64,000 nucleotides of DNA from the NCBI RefSeq assembly GCF_011038795.1, contig NZ_JAAKDU010000005.1, positions 1 to 64,000 of the forward strand. Direction: 5' to 3'. Within the stretch, counting starts at the first letter, position 1. The number at the start of each line of letters is the position of its first letter. The translations under genes were made by a program, and so were the position numbers. The stretch is from Streptococcus tangpeifui. GTDB taxonomy: Bacteria > Bacillota > Bacilli > Lactobacillales > Streptococcaceae. A model generated the notes under the pieces. The model was not told the origin of the DNA and did no database searches. It saw only the letters and a program-made list of their open reading frames with translations. This document shows, one piece after another, positions 54,247-62,780 of the stretch.

Positions 54247-54272
54247 TCTGGACTTTGTGATAAAATAAAGGC

Positions 54273-55046
54273 ATGAATATATTTGATACCCATACCCATT
54301 TAAACGTAGAAAATTTTACAGGAAAAGAAGCAGAAGAGATTGCAGCAGCGCGTGAACTCGGCGTGACGAGGATGAATATCGTTGGTTTTGATGAGCCGAC
54401 GATTAAGCGGAGCTTAGAGCTGTCTCGTCAGTTTCCTGAACTCTATTCGACTATCGGCTGGCATCCGACTGAGGCTGGTTCTTACACGCAGGAAGTCGAA
54501 GATATGATTGTCAGTCACCTGCATGATCCTAAGGTCATTGCCTTGGGTGAAATCGGTCTGGATTACCACTGGATGGAAGATCCCAAGGACGTTCAGATCG
54601 AGGTCTTTAAACGCCAAATCCAGCTGTCCAAGGATTATGACCTGCCTTTTGTTGTCCATACTCGTGATGCGCTTGAGGATACCTATGAAGTTATCAAGGA
54701 AGCAGGTGTCGGTCCATGTGGTGGCATTATGCATTCCTACTCAGGGTCTCTTGAGATGGCGCAGAAGTTCGTGGATCTAGGCATGTTGATTTCCTTCTCA
54801 GGTGTCGTGACCTTTAAAAAAGCACTGGACGTGCAAGAAGCAGCAGCTGGTTTACCGCTTGACAAAATCTTAGTGGAAACCGATGCCCCTTACCTAGCAC
54901 CTGTGCCTAAACGCGGCCGAGAAAACCGCACGGCCTATACTTGTTATGTCGTTGATAAGATTGCCGAACTACGAGGGCTAACGAGCGAAGAAGTGGCTGA
55001 AGCTACGACTGAAAATGCTCTACGTATTTTTGAAATTGACTGCTAG
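54273..55046 (+). CDS. TatD-family metal-dependent DNase
   Basis: A 257-residue TIM-barrel hydrolase. The metal ligands are visible in FDTHTHLN, GEIGLDYHW, PFVVHTRDA, GIMHSYSG and LVETDAPYLAP. It acts in DNA turnover and repair. An extended -10 (TGATAAAAT, hexamer 54260-54265) ends 7 nt before the ATG, so the message may be nearly leaderless. tatD followed by rnmV and ksgA is the standard streptococcal order, but accessory genes have been inserted here. Confidence 0.93.
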   Translation: MNIFDTHTHLNVENFTGKEAEEIAAARELGVTRMNIVGFDEPTIKRSLELSRQFPELYSTIGWHPTEAGSYTQEVEDMIVSHLHDPKVIALGEIGLDYHWMEDPKDVQIEVFKRQIQLSKDYDLPFVVHTRDALEDTYEVIKEAGVGPCGGIMHSYSGSLEMAQKFVDLGMLISFSGVVTFKKALDVQEAAAGLPLDKILVETDAPYLAPVPKRGRENRTAYTCYVVDKIAELRGLTSEEVAEATTENALRIFEIDC

Positions 55047-55063
55047 ATAAGGAAAAAGACTAT

Positions 55064-55513
55064 ATGACTGACACGATCAAGGATTACTGGGCCCGTTGCT
55101 GTAAGAAGTTACATTTACCAGAAGATACCAAGTATGAGGCGTGGAGCTTTGGAAATACCAAAGAGATGGCAGATGAGCTAGCAGATTTGGTCAATAGAGG
55201 GATAAAAACAGCAACGACCTCATCTTATGAATTATATGAGGCGGGAGAGTATGTTCCACAAGTTGGTGATTATAACATTATCCTCAATGGCTCACAGGAA
55301 CCAGTCTGTGTCACTCAAACCAAGGTGACCTACCTTATGCCCTATTATTTGATTTCACCTGAGCATGCTTGGCATGAGGGGGAAGGTGATAGGAGTTATT
55401 TTTACTGGAAAAAGGTTCATGATGATTTTTTTAATCAGGAATACCAAGCAATAGGAAAAGAATTTTACGAACAAGCACCTATGCTGTGTGAAGTATTTGA
55501 AAAGGTTTATTAA
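55064..55513 (+). CDS. ASCH-domain protein
   Basis: A 149-residue soluble protein of the ASCH fold, related to PUA RNA-binding domains: WSFGNTKEMADELADLVNRG, GIKTATTSSYELYEAGE and the acidic HEGEGDRSYFYWKKVH. A role in RNA binding or nucleotide hydrolysis is inferred from the family only. It lies between tatD and rnmV. Confidence 0.82.
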   Translation: MTDTIKDYWARCCKKLHLPEDTKYEAWSFGNTKEMADELADLVNRGIKTATTSSYELYEAGEYVPQVGDYNIILNGSQEPVCVTQTKVTYLMPYYLISPEHAWHEGEGDRSYFYWKKVHDDFFNQEYQAIGKEFYEQAPMLCEVFEKVY

Positions 55514-55552
55514 TTATCCGCTAGTCAGTTTGTGCACATAGCGACAATAAAA

Positions 55553-56128
55553 ATGATGGAAAATAAAATTAAAATACAAGAAGTCCTCGTCGTCGAGGGC
55601 AAGAGTGACACGGCCAATCTGCGCCGTTTTTATGAGGTTGATACCTACGAAACCAAGGGTTCTGCCATTACCGATGAGGATCTAGAACGCATCGCTTATC
55701 TCAATGAGTTACGAGGTGTTATCGTCTTCACCGACCCTGACTACAATGGGGAACGCATCCGCAAAATCATCATGGAGGCTGTACCGACCGCTAAACATGC
55801 CTTTCTTAACCGTGATGAAGCTGTGCCAAAATCAAAAAACAAGGGGCGCTCGCTCGGTGTTGAGCATGCCTCTTTCGAGGACTTGCAAAAAGCTTTGTCT
55901 GGGGTACTTGGCAGCTACGATGATGACAATCATTTTGATATTACCCAATCCGATCTCATGCGCCTCGGCCTTCTCATGGGAGCTGACAGTCGTCAGCGCC
56001 GTGAGTACCTCGGTGAACAGTTGCGAATAGGTTACACCAACGGTAAGCAACTCCTCAAACGCTTAGAACTATTTGGCGTGACCTTGGCAGAGGTTGAGGA
56101 AGTGATGGAGAATTATCAAAAAAATTAA
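55553..56128 (+). CDS. rnmV: Ribonuclease M5
   Basis: Toprim-domain RNase that matures 5S rRNA. About 191 residues, with the Toprim acidic motifs VVEGKSDTANL and VFTDPDYNGERIRK and the C-terminal RNA-binding half. The GTG at 55532 lies farther upstream; the ATG at 55553 (followed by a second ATG) fits homologue length, though neither has a good SD. Confidence 0.92.
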   Translation: MMENKIKIQEVLVVEGKSDTANLRRFYEVDTYETKGSAITDEDLERIAYLNELRGVIVFTDPDYNGERIRKIIMEAVPTAKHAFLNRDEAVPKSKNKGRSLGVEHASFEDLQKALSGVLGSYDDDNHFDITQSDLMRLGLLMGADSRQRREYLGEQLRIGYTNGKQLLKRLELFGVTLAEVEEVMENYQKN

Positions 56129-56145
56129 AAATTGGAGGAAGGGAA

Positions 56146-56775
56146 ATGGAGCATGTTTATCTGCACGGTTTAGGCGATTCTCCATCTGTCTGGCGAGATA
56201 TAGCAACTAAAATTCCTTCAGAAAAATCTTCTATTTTGCCTTTAGGGGATTGGTTTGATAAAGAGCATCCACATTACAGGCAATTGTATGAAGGTTTAGA
56301 GAATTACTGTCACGCTACTAGCGAGCCATTGGTTTTGTCTGGACATTCACTAGGAGCTATACTGGCCTTACATTATGCGGCTGCTCATCAGGATAAAGTT
56401 TCTGGCTTGATCTTAATTTCTGCTCAGTATAAGACACCCAAATGGCTGATAAAAGTACAAAATTTCATCTTTCATTTCATGCCTGAGCAGACTTTTAAAG
56501 GTTTGGGGCTGACAAAAAATCGGGCGATTGAATTTATGAATTCCATGGTAGATGTTAATCTAGAAGAAAAATTGTCGGCAGTCTCTTGTCCGACTTTGGT
56601 ATTATGTGGAACAAAAGATGTTCCCAATAAGAGGGCTGCCAGAGAGTTAGCCAAGCGTATAAAGGTAGCTCAATTAGAATGGATTGAAGGTGGAGCCCAT
56701 CAAGTGCTTACTTCTCACTTGGGACAGATTGAAGAGGTTATATCTAAATTTTTAGAGAGCCAAGTTAGGTTGTGA
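56146..56775 (+). CDS. Alpha/beta hydrolase
   Basis: A 209-residue serine hydrolase fold with oxyanion segment HGLGDSPSVW, nucleophile elbow GHSLGA, acid in LCGTKDVPN and histidine in GGAHQVL. Substrate is unknown. The SD TGGAGGAA precedes the ATG. First gene of the accessory block between rnmV and ksgA. Confidence 0.85.
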   Translation: MEHVYLHGLGDSPSVWRDIATKIPSEKSSILPLGDWFDKEHPHYRQLYEGLENYCHATSEPLVLSGHSLGAILALHYAAAHQDKVSGLILISAQYKTPKWLIKVQNFIFHFMPEQTFKGLGLTKNRAIEFMNSMVDVNLEEKLSAVSCPTLVLCGTKDVPNKRAARELAKRIKVAQLEWIEGGAHQVLTSHLGQIEEVISKFLESQVRL

Positions 56776-56815
56776 GAGTAATAAAAATAAATTAATCGAA
56801 ACGGAGGTTATTAGT

Positions 56816-57103
56816 ATGTACATCGTTAGTTTAAACTATGTGAAACCATTAGAAGATGTGGAAAAATATCTGGAAGCCCATGTCGCTTTCTTAGATAAGT
56901 ATTATGGATCTGGAGATTTTATTGCGTCTGGGCGTAAAAATCCAAGGACAGGAGGGATTATTCTCTGCAATGCTGAAAGTGAAAATGAGCTAAATACTAT
57001 TCTTGCGGAGGATCCGTTCAATGTCAACGCCATCGCAGAATATGAGGTTACGGAATTTTTCCCAAGCAAATTTGCAGAAGGTTTTGAAAGATTTGTTGAG
57101 TGA
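56816..57103 (+). CDS. YciI-like protein
   Basis: A 95-residue single-domain protein with the ferredoxin-like YciI pattern: LEAHVAFLDKYYGSGDFIAS, then GGIILCNAESENEL and an AEDPFNVNAIAEYEVTEFFP segment whose Asp and His-equivalent form the presumed active site. Function is unknown. The SD CGGAGG precedes the ATG. Confidence 0.8.
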   Translation: MYIVSLNYVKPLEDVEKYLEAHVAFLDKYYGSGDFIASGRKNPRTGGIILCNAESENELNTILAEDPFNVNAIAEYEVTEFFPSKFAEGFERFVE

Positions 57104-57168
57104 GAAATATCCTAACTCGATAATCTCTGTCAGGCTTGTGCTGTCCTATTTGTAGGAGCGATTGAATC

Positions 57169-58068
57169 ATGAAGAATAATAGACTGTTTAGAATTCTATA
57201 CTACGTCCTAGAGAAGGGTAAAGTAACGGCTCATGAATTGGCTGAGAAATATGAAGTCTCCGTCAGGACCATATACCGAGATATCGATGTTATCAGCAGT
57301 GCAGGCATTCCGATTTATGCGACTCAAGGCAAGGGTGGTGGCATTGAAATTTCTGATGACTTTGTACTGAGGAAATCACTGCTCTCTGGGAAAGAACAAG
57401 AGCAGATTTTAATCGCCCTGAAAGGTCTGGAGGGAACAAGTAAAGAATATGAGAATGAGCTTCTGACAAAACTGTCTGCCCTCTTTAAAATGAAAAACAC
57501 CAATTGGATAGAGGTTGATTTTGATAGCTGGCAGGGGAATAAAGCCTATGATGAGTTATTTAGAGACATAAAGTCAGCTATTATCAATAAAAATATTGTG
57601 AGATTCCGATATTTTTCCAGCAGTAAAGAAGAAACCTATAGAGAAGTCAAACCCGTCAGGCTTTTATTTAAAAGCTGGGATTGGTATGTCTATGGTTTTT
57701 GTTTGCTCAGAAATGATTTCCGGTATTTTAAACTGTCTCGTATCAAAGGCTTTGAAACGTGTCGGGATCGCTTTAACGATCAATTCGACAGTATTGTTTT
57801 GCCAAGGGAAGTAAAGACTGAAGATACAGTAGCAATCAAAATGAAATTTGATAAAACAGCAGCATTTAGGGTCTACGATGAAATGGCAGAAAATGCTGCA
57901 GAAGATAAAGAGGGCAATCTCTATGCTGAGATAGAACTGCCTAATGATGACAACCTTTATCGTTATATTCTTTCATTTGGAGATGCGGTAGAAGTTTTAG
58001 AACCAGAGGATGTTCGAAAGCAAATGAGAGAAATGACTCATAAAATGGCCAAAAAATATAGAACCTGA
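57169..58068 (+). CDS. WYL-domain transcriptional regulator (YafY/YobV type)
   Basis: A 299-residue regulator with an N-terminal winged helix (KVTAHELAEKYEVSVRTIYR, DIDVISSAGIPIYATQGKGG) and a WYL ligand-binding domain (WDWYVYGFCLLRNDFRYFKL) plus a WCX tail. Family members respond to nucleic acids or small molecules. Its stop codon lies within the inverted repeat TGACA-N5-TGTCA at 58066, just before the next gene, which is a likely target. Confidence 0.88.
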   Translation: MKNNRLFRILYYVLEKGKVTAHELAEKYEVSVRTIYRDIDVISSAGIPIYATQGKGGGIEISDDFVLRKSLLSGKEQEQILIALKGLEGTSKEYENELLTKLSALFKMKNTNWIEVDFDSWQGNKAYDELFRDIKSAIINKNIVRFRYFSSSKEETYREVKPVRLLFKSWDWYVYGFCLLRNDFRYFKLSRIKGFETCRDRFNDQFDSIVLPREVKTEDTVAIKMKFDKTAAFRVYDEMAENAAEDKEGNLYAEIELPNDDNLYRYILSFGDAVEVLEPEDVRKQMREMTHKMAKKYRT

Positions 58069-58098
58069 CAAATGGTGTCAAGTATCTTCCTGTACAAT
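58066..58098 (+). promoter_or_regulatory. Operator and promoter of the GyrI-like gene
   Basis: The inverted repeat TGACA-AATGG-TGTCA (58066-58080) lies 12 bp before a -10 TACAAT (58093-58098), in the position of the -35. It is a candidate site for the WYL regulator encoded upstream. Confidence 0.55.
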
Positions 58099-58128
58099 AG
58101 AACTATCAAAATACAGGAGGATTAGATC

Positions 58129-58743
58129 ATGAAATACGAATGGAGAAAACAGGAAAAAGCTCTTTATGGTGTCAAGCAGACACCGGTCGTAGTAGAAGTA
58201 CCCAAACAGCAGTTTATCCTGATAAAAGGCAAAGGTAATCCCAATGAAGCGGATTTTTCAGATAGGATATCCGCCCTATATGCGCTGGCCTATGCTATCA
58301 AGATGCAGTATAAGAAAGATATGAAAGATAGGTCCGATGCTGAAGTGACGGATTTTACCGTCTATCCTTTGGAGGGACTTTGGGAAAATGGTGATGAGTC
58401 AGCATTTGATAAAAACAAACTGACCTATACACTGATGATTAAACAACCTGATTTTATAAGGCAGAAGGATTTTACCAAGGCGCTTGAGACTGTTAGAAAG
58501 AAAAAGCCTAATGACTTGTATGATGAGATAGGCTTTGAAGAAGTAAAAGATGGCAAAGCTATTCAGATCTTACATATGGGAAGCTACGATGATGAACCCA
58601 AGTCTTTTGCATTGATGGAGCAACTTGCCAATGATCTCAACCTTACACGAACAGCCGATTTTCACAGAGAAATCTACCTAAGCAATCGCAACAGAACAGC
58701 TGAAGACAAGCAAAAAACTATACTTAGGTACTCCGTGAGGTAA
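58129..58743 (+). CDS. GyrI-like small-molecule-binding protein
   Basis: A 204-residue stand-alone GyrI-like/AraC-effector-binding domain (PVVVEVPKQQFILIKGKGNP; ILHMGSYDDEPKSFALMEQL; FHREIYLSN). Such proteins bind hydrophobic drugs or hydrolyse small molecules. The SD CAGGAGG precedes the ATG. Probably controlled by the upstream WYL protein. Confidence 0.82.
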   Translation: MKYEWRKQEKALYGVKQTPVVVEVPKQQFILIKGKGNPNEADFSDRISALYALAYAIKMQYKKDMKDRSDAEVTDFTVYPLEGLWENGDESAFDKNKLTYTLMIKQPDFIRQKDFTKALETVRKKKPNDLYDEIGFEEVKDGKAIQILHMGSYDDEPKSFALMEQLANDLNLTRTADFHREIYLSNRNRTAEDKQKTILRYSVR

Positions 58744-58785
58744 ATACATGGAAAAAGTTATTCAATAGGAGTGTGTGAGGCAGGA

Positions 58786-59406
58786 ATGATGAAAACCGTT
58801 TATATGTACGTCCAAGATACTATGGCCGATTGGGAACATGGCTATCTAATGCAAGCTCTGAGCCTGCAGACTATGCTGAAAAAGCCCAAAGTTTCTTTTA
58901 AGACGGTAGGCAGGACAAAAGCGCCGATTAGGACAGCCAGCGGCATTACTCTAGTGCCCGATTTAAGTCTAGATGATATAGATGTTGCGAGTACAGCAGC
59001 TTTGGTGCTCATTGGCGGTGAGACTTGGCTAGATGAGGAGCAAGCAGCTATTTTGAACCTTGCGGCCAAGTTGTTACAGGAGGGGATCTTGGTTGCCGCT
59101 ATCTGCGGTGCTACCTTGGGGCTGGCTGACCGTAGTGCCTTAAATACACGTTTCCATACGAGCAATGCTCCTTTTTACCCAGAAATGAGTCCTCATTATA
59201 CTGGGCAGAGAAATTATAAAGACGATGTGGCTGTTTGTGATGGCAATCTTATCACAGCAAGCTCTGCTGGCTCACTCTTGTGGGCAAAACTTATTGTGGA
59301 AAAGTTGGGTTTGTATTCTAATAAAACCATCGAAGCTTGGTTTGACTATTTCTCTACGGGAGATGTTGCCGCTTATGCCAGATTGATGGCCTCATTTTCA
59401 GAGTAA
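58786..59406 (+). CDS. DJ-1/PfpI family protein
   Basis: About 206 residues of the class I glutamine-amidotransferase-like fold. The nucleophile elbow is AAICGATLGLAD with the conserved cysteine, preceded by ALVLIGGETWLDEEQA. DJ-1 relatives act as glyoxalases, proteases or chaperones; which applies is unknown. The start is one of two adjacent Met codons (58786, 58789). Confidence 0.82.
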   Translation: MMKTVYMYVQDTMADWEHGYLMQALSLQTMLKKPKVSFKTVGRTKAPIRTASGITLVPDLSLDDIDVASTAALVLIGGETWLDEEQAAILNLAAKLLQEGILVAAICGATLGLADRSALNTRFHTSNAPFYPEMSPHYTGQRNYKDDVAVCDGNLITASSAGSLLWAKLIVEKLGLYSNKTIEAWFDYFSTGDVAAYARLMASFSE

Positions 59407-59415
59407 GGAGACCTG

Positions 59416-59940
59416 ATGGAGAAAATAATCATCCTTTTACGCGGGGTTACACCGACAGGGCAAAATCGCATTCCTAAGATGGCTTATCTTAGAGAGATTT
59501 TAGAGACAGTAGGCTTGCAGGCCGTAGAGATCTATATTCAGAGTGGGAATATTGTTTGCGAGACGGATTTAGCCGATAAAGACGTCAAAAACCTCGTTCA
59601 CGATACCATTTTAGAAAAAATCGGTGCAGATTTATCCGTCATTATCAAAAGTCCTGAGCAACTAATGGCTGCTCAGGAGAATCCTTTTGATGACGGATAT
59701 GATAGCTCACGTGTTCATCTGGTTTTTACTAATGATACACTGCCTTCGGAGAAAGTCGCCCAGCTCCTAGAGCAAGATTTTGATGATGAATTGTTTGCCG
59801 TCGGAAGTGAATGTCTGTATCTTTATCTACCACGTGATGCTGAAAAGAAACGGCTGAATACGAACTTTTTAGAAAAGAAAATGGCGATTAAAGCCACCAT
59901 GCGTAAGCTTAGTGTCACGAAGCGTTTGAGTCAGCTGTGA
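59416..59940 (+). CDS. DUF1697 protein
   Basis: A 174-residue protein of the DUF1697 family: LLRGVTPTGQNRIPKMAYLR and VEIYIQSGNIVCETD near the N-terminus and FLEKKMAIKATMRK near the C-terminus. Function unknown; common in streptococci as a lone gene. It starts 9 nt after the DJ-1 gene, so the two are probably cotranscribed. Confidence 0.82.
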   Translation: MEKIIILLRGVTPTGQNRIPKMAYLREILETVGLQAVEIYIQSGNIVCETDLADKDVKNLVHDTILEKIGADLSVIIKSPEQLMAAQENPFDDGYDSSRVHLVFTNDTLPSEKVAQLLEQDFDDELFAVGSECLYLYLPRDAEKKRLNTNFLEKKMAIKATMRKLSVTKRLSQL

Positions 59941-59952
59941 AAAAGAATTACA

Positions 59953-60010
59953 AAGGGAGTGGGAAAGAACCCAAAAATTGAAAGTTTTGGTTCGTATTCC
60001 CACTCCCTTT
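59953..60010. terminator. Bidirectional terminator
   Basis: AAAGGGAGTGG pairs with CCACTCCCTTT, with inner GAACC/GGTTC pairing. It separates converging genes. Confidence 0.85.
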
Positions 60011-60018
60011 AGAATCAT

Positions 60019-60297
60019 TTAGTCAAACACAGTCACAATTGGTTCAGCTGCTGACCAGTCAGACAATTGGTCGAAAAATTGGGTGAAGACCGGTGTTTGG
60101 TTGTGGCTATCGATAGCTTCTTGATTTTCCCACTGTTCAATCATGATAAATTGATTGGGCTTGTCCACAGCTTGATAGAGCTGGTAGCTGCGGTTTCCTT
60201 TTTCTTGTCTTGAGGATTCAATCAGTGGTTGAATCGCCTGCAAGAAATCTTGACGATTATCCTCTTTAATAAAGAACGTGGCGTTGATTGTTTTCAT
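60019..60297 (-). CDS. Antibiotic biosynthesis monooxygenase-domain protein
   Basis: A 92-residue ABM-fold protein (INATFFIKEDNRQDFLQAIQ; QFIMIEQWENQEAIDSHNQT). These small dimers oxidise aromatics or quinols or degrade haem; the substrate here is unknown. AAGGAGG precedes the ATG. It is probably cotranscribed downstream of the HxlR regulator. Confidence 0.82.
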   Translation of the reverse strand: MKTINATFFIKEDNRQDFLQAIQPLIESSRQEKGNRSYQLYQAVDKPNQFIMIEQWENQEAIDSHNQTPVFTQFFDQLSDWSAAEPIVTVFD

Positions 60298-60390
60298 AAA
60301 TGGCCTCCTTGTAATAGATAATACTGGTAACAGTCTATAAATTTATAGACTAAATGTCAATATTTTGTTGCTTTCTAACATAGAGGGCAG

Positions 60391-60705
60391 CTACATATTA
60401 TCTTTACTCCAATTGTTGAGCCTGAGTAAGAGCTCCAACAGCTCTTGTCCTTTTGCTGTTAAACGGTACTGAGTGTGAAAAGGTAAGGTTTGTAGGTCTG
60501 TTTTGAGCACTAGGCCATCGGCTATTAAATCGTTTAAAGCGCGTGTCAGCATGGTTTTGGTGATCCCCTCTACTTCACGTTTTAACTGATTAAAACGAAT
60601 GGGCTCATGCTGTGAGATAATCCAAATAATATTGAGTTTCCATTTCCCTGAAATGCTGTCCATTAATCTTGATAATCCACAGTTCCAGTGTGTGTTTGTT
60701 TGCAT
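60391..60705 (-). CDS. HxlR-family transcriptional regulator
   Basis: A 104-residue winged-helix protein of the HxlR type (WNCGLSRLMDSISGKWKLNI; RFNQLKREVEGITKTMLTRA; YRLTAKGQEL). The N-terminal cysteine near residue 9 is where members sense quinones or electrophiles. The start at 60705 with AGGAG is preferred to a longer reading. It is divergent from a nitroreductase, and an 11-bp inverted repeat lies between them. Confidence 0.88.
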   Translation of the reverse strand: MQTNTHWNCGLSRLMDSISGKWKLNIIWIISQHEPIRFNQLKREVEGITKTMLTRALNDLIADGLVLKTDLQTLPFHTQYRLTAKGQELLELLLRLNNWSKDNM

Positions 60706-60721
60706 AGAAAGATCTCCTAAG

Positions 60722-60749
60722 ACAGTAGTCACAAAAAAGTGACTACTGT
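60722..60749. promoter_or_regulatory. Inverted-repeat operator between the HxlR and nitroreductase genes
   Basis: ACAGTAGTCAC, six A, GTGACTACTGT: a perfect 11-bp inverted repeat. The nitroreductase -10 TATAAT follows at 60770-60775. Probable binding site for the HxlR protein on both promoters. Confidence 0.65.
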
Positions 60750-60811
60750 TTTTTCATCATTAGCTTTATTATAATGAAATCGTTAAGAAATACAAAGGAG
60801 GATACAAGATT

Positions 60812-61426
60812 ATGGAAAATATTTTAAGCTTTTTGGATGAACGTCGGTCTGTTAGGCATTTTGATTCCCAATCCATCTTGGAAAAAAGTGTGATCGTCGA
60901 TATACTGAAACATGCCAGTTACGCGCCGTCTGGTAATAATTTTCAGCCTTGGCGCGTTGTAGTTGTTAAAAATAAGGAGAAGCAAAAAGAATTGAGGAAA
61001 TTATCAGCTAATCAGCCGCAGGTTGAGACAGCCTCCGCAGTGTTTCTCTTATTTGGAGATAAAGAGGCCTACGATTTGGATTGGTGGCAGGAATTTTATA
61101 TGGAAAAAGGTGCTATTACAAAAGCTGAAGCAGCTGTCCGCTCAGAGCGGATAGATCGGTACTTTGCCCTTCATCCCGAAGATAAGGATGTTGAAGGCTT
61201 ACGACTGGATGTTGGTCTCTTTGCAATGAACCTTATGCATGTTATCCGTACATTTGGTTATGACAGTGTACCGATGAGGGGTGTGGATTTTGAGGCGGTG
61301 AAAGACTTCTTGAATATATCTGCTGAGTGGGAGCCTATTTTGCTGCTTTCTGTGGGGAAAGCTTTAGAATCTGGGCATCCCCATATTAGGAGAAAGGTCG
61401 AAGAGTTCTCGATTTTTATTGATTAA
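60812..61426 (+). CDS. Nitroreductase-family FMN oxidoreductase
   Basis: A 204-residue flavoprotein: the FMN-binding start RRSVRHF, SYAPSGNNFQPWRVVVV and GLFAMNLMHVIRTFGYDSVP. It probably reduces quinones or nitroaromatics using NAD(P)H. The SD AAAGGAGG precedes the ATG. A divergent HxlR regulator and an ABM protein nearby make up a typical electrophile-response unit. Confidence 0.88.
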   Translation: MENILSFLDERRSVRHFDSQSILEKSVIVDILKHASYAPSGNNFQPWRVVVVKNKEKQKELRKLSANQPQVETASAVFLLFGDKEAYDLDWWQEFYMEKGAITKAEAAVRSERIDRYFALHPEDKDVEGLRLDVGLFAMNLMHVIRTFGYDSVPMRGVDFEAVKDFLNISAEWEPILLLSVGKALESGHPHIRRKVEEFSIFID

Positions 61427-61470
61427 TTAGCTCAGCTGTTCTATGCCCGTTACCCCTATTTTATTTATGG

Positions 61471-61476
61471 TAAAAT
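61471..61476 (+). promoter_or_regulatory. ksgA promoter (-10)
   Basis: TGG followed by TAAAAT (61471-61476), 33 nt before ksgA. Confidence 0.55.
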
Positions 61477-61508
61477 AGGTAGAAAGAATTAAAATAGAAA
61501 GTGCCCCT

Positions 61509-62381
61509 ATGAGAATAGCAGACTACTCCGTGACCCGAGCCATTTTGGAGCGTCACGGCTTTACCTTTAAAAAATCCTTCGGTCAGAACTTTTTGACCGA
61601 TACCAATATTTTACAGAAGATTGTCGATACGGCAGAGGTTGACAAAAATGTTAATGTCATCGAAATTGGGCCCGGTATCGGAGCTTTGACCGAGTTTTTG
61701 GCGGAGAAGGCTGCTGAGGTCATGGCTTTTGAAATTGATGACCGTCTCATCCCGATTTTGGCAGATACCCTGCGTGATTTTGACAACGTGCAGGTAGTCA
61801 ATCAAGATATCCTCAAGGCTGATTTGCAGACCCAAATCAAGCAGTTTAAAAATCCAGACCTGCCTATCAAAGTTGTAGCCAACCTGCCTTACTACATCAC
61901 CACGCCGATTCTCATGCATTTGATCGAAAGCAAGATTCCTTTTGCAGAGTTTGTGGTCATGATGCAAAAAGAAGTGGCCGACCGTATCGCAGCTGAGCCC
62001 AATACCAAGGCTTACGGGTCTCTGTCTATTGCAGTACAGTATTATATGGCGGCTGAGGTAGCCTTTATTGTACCTCGGACGGTCTTTGTACCCGCGCCGA
62101 ATGTGGATAGCGCTATTTTGAAAATGGTACGCCGTGATCAGCCCTTGGTTGAGGTGCAAAATGAAGATTTTCTTTTCGATGTCGCAAAAGCTAGCTTTGT
62201 TCACCGTCGTAAAACCTTGTGGAATAATTTAACCAACCGCTTTGGCAAGTCAGAAAATGTCAAAGAAAAACTGAGGCAGGCTTTAGAAATGGCAGGGCTA
62301 AGGCCGAGTGTCCGGGGTGAAGCTTTATCGATTGCTGATTTTGGCCGTTTAGCTGACGCTTTAAAAGAGCAAGGATTTTGA
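61509..62381 (+). CDS. ksgA: 16S rRNA dimethyladenosine transferase
   Basis: Dimethylates two adjacent adenosines near the 3' end of 16S rRNA late in 30S assembly; loss gives kasugamycin resistance. The 290 residues show SAM motif [19 protein letters not shown] and motif [11 protein letters not shown]. In relatives it follows rnmV directly; here the accessory block separates them. Confidence 0.96.
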   Translation: MRIADYSVTRAILERHGFTFKKSFGQNFLTDTNILQKIVDTAEVDKNVNVIEIGPGIGALTEFLAEKAAEVMAFEIDDRLIPILADTLRDFDNVQVVNQDILKADLQTQIKQFKNPDLPIKVVANLPYYITTPILMHLIESKIPFAEFVVMMQKEVADRIAAEPNTKAYGSLSIAVQYYMAAEVAFIVPRTVFVPAPNVDSAILKMVRRDQPLVEVQNEDFLFDVAKASFVHRRKTLWNNLTNRFGKSENVKEKLRQALEMAGLRPSVRGEALSIADFGRLADALKEQGF

Positions 62382-62389
62382 TAGGTTAA

Positions 62390-62589
62390 AAAGAGTAGAA
62401 ATATGGAAAGATCAGGACTTATCTCGTTGAGGATGATAAGGGGAGCCTATATGGCCTCTTTGAGCTGACTTTTTATCGCGTAATCATTATTTTAACTCCA
62501 TCTCATCTATTGTAGCCAGATTTATACAAGGTCATCCAGAGTTTTTCAAGCAGGATTATAGGCATATCCATCTCTCTATTATCGTTTTA
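62390..62589 (+). other. Possible coding relic between ksgA and the PrpD gene
   Basis: One frame reads KYGKIRTYLVEDDKGSLYGL then FELTFYRVIIILTPSHLL, and after a shift FIQGHPEFFKQDYRHIHLSI. This may be the end of a decayed gene, but it is short and the family is not recognised. Confidence 0.2.
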
Positions 62590-62616
62590 AAACCGCTAGA
62601 TTAGCGGTTTTTTTTT
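62590..62616 (+). terminator. Terminator hairpin downstream of ksgA
   Basis: AAACCGCTA pairs with TAGCGGTTT across GAT, followed by T residues. Confidence 0.85.
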
Positions 62617-62721
62617 AATACTCTAAGCACCTAGTCAGAAGGTGTGTCATTTGAATGATAAACTTATGTCATTGGTTATCGATAATAGGTTTCATCTATT
62701 AAAATCATAAAAAACATTAAT

Positions 62722-62750
62722 TTGTGTAATGAATCCGCTTGCAATATAAT
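62722..62750 (+). promoter_or_regulatory. Promoter of the MmgE/PrpD gene
   Basis: TTGTGT (62722-62727), 17 bp, TATAAT (62745-62750). Confidence 0.65.
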
Positions 62751-62780
62751 GGGGGTGAAAAAATTTAAAGGAGATAAAAG

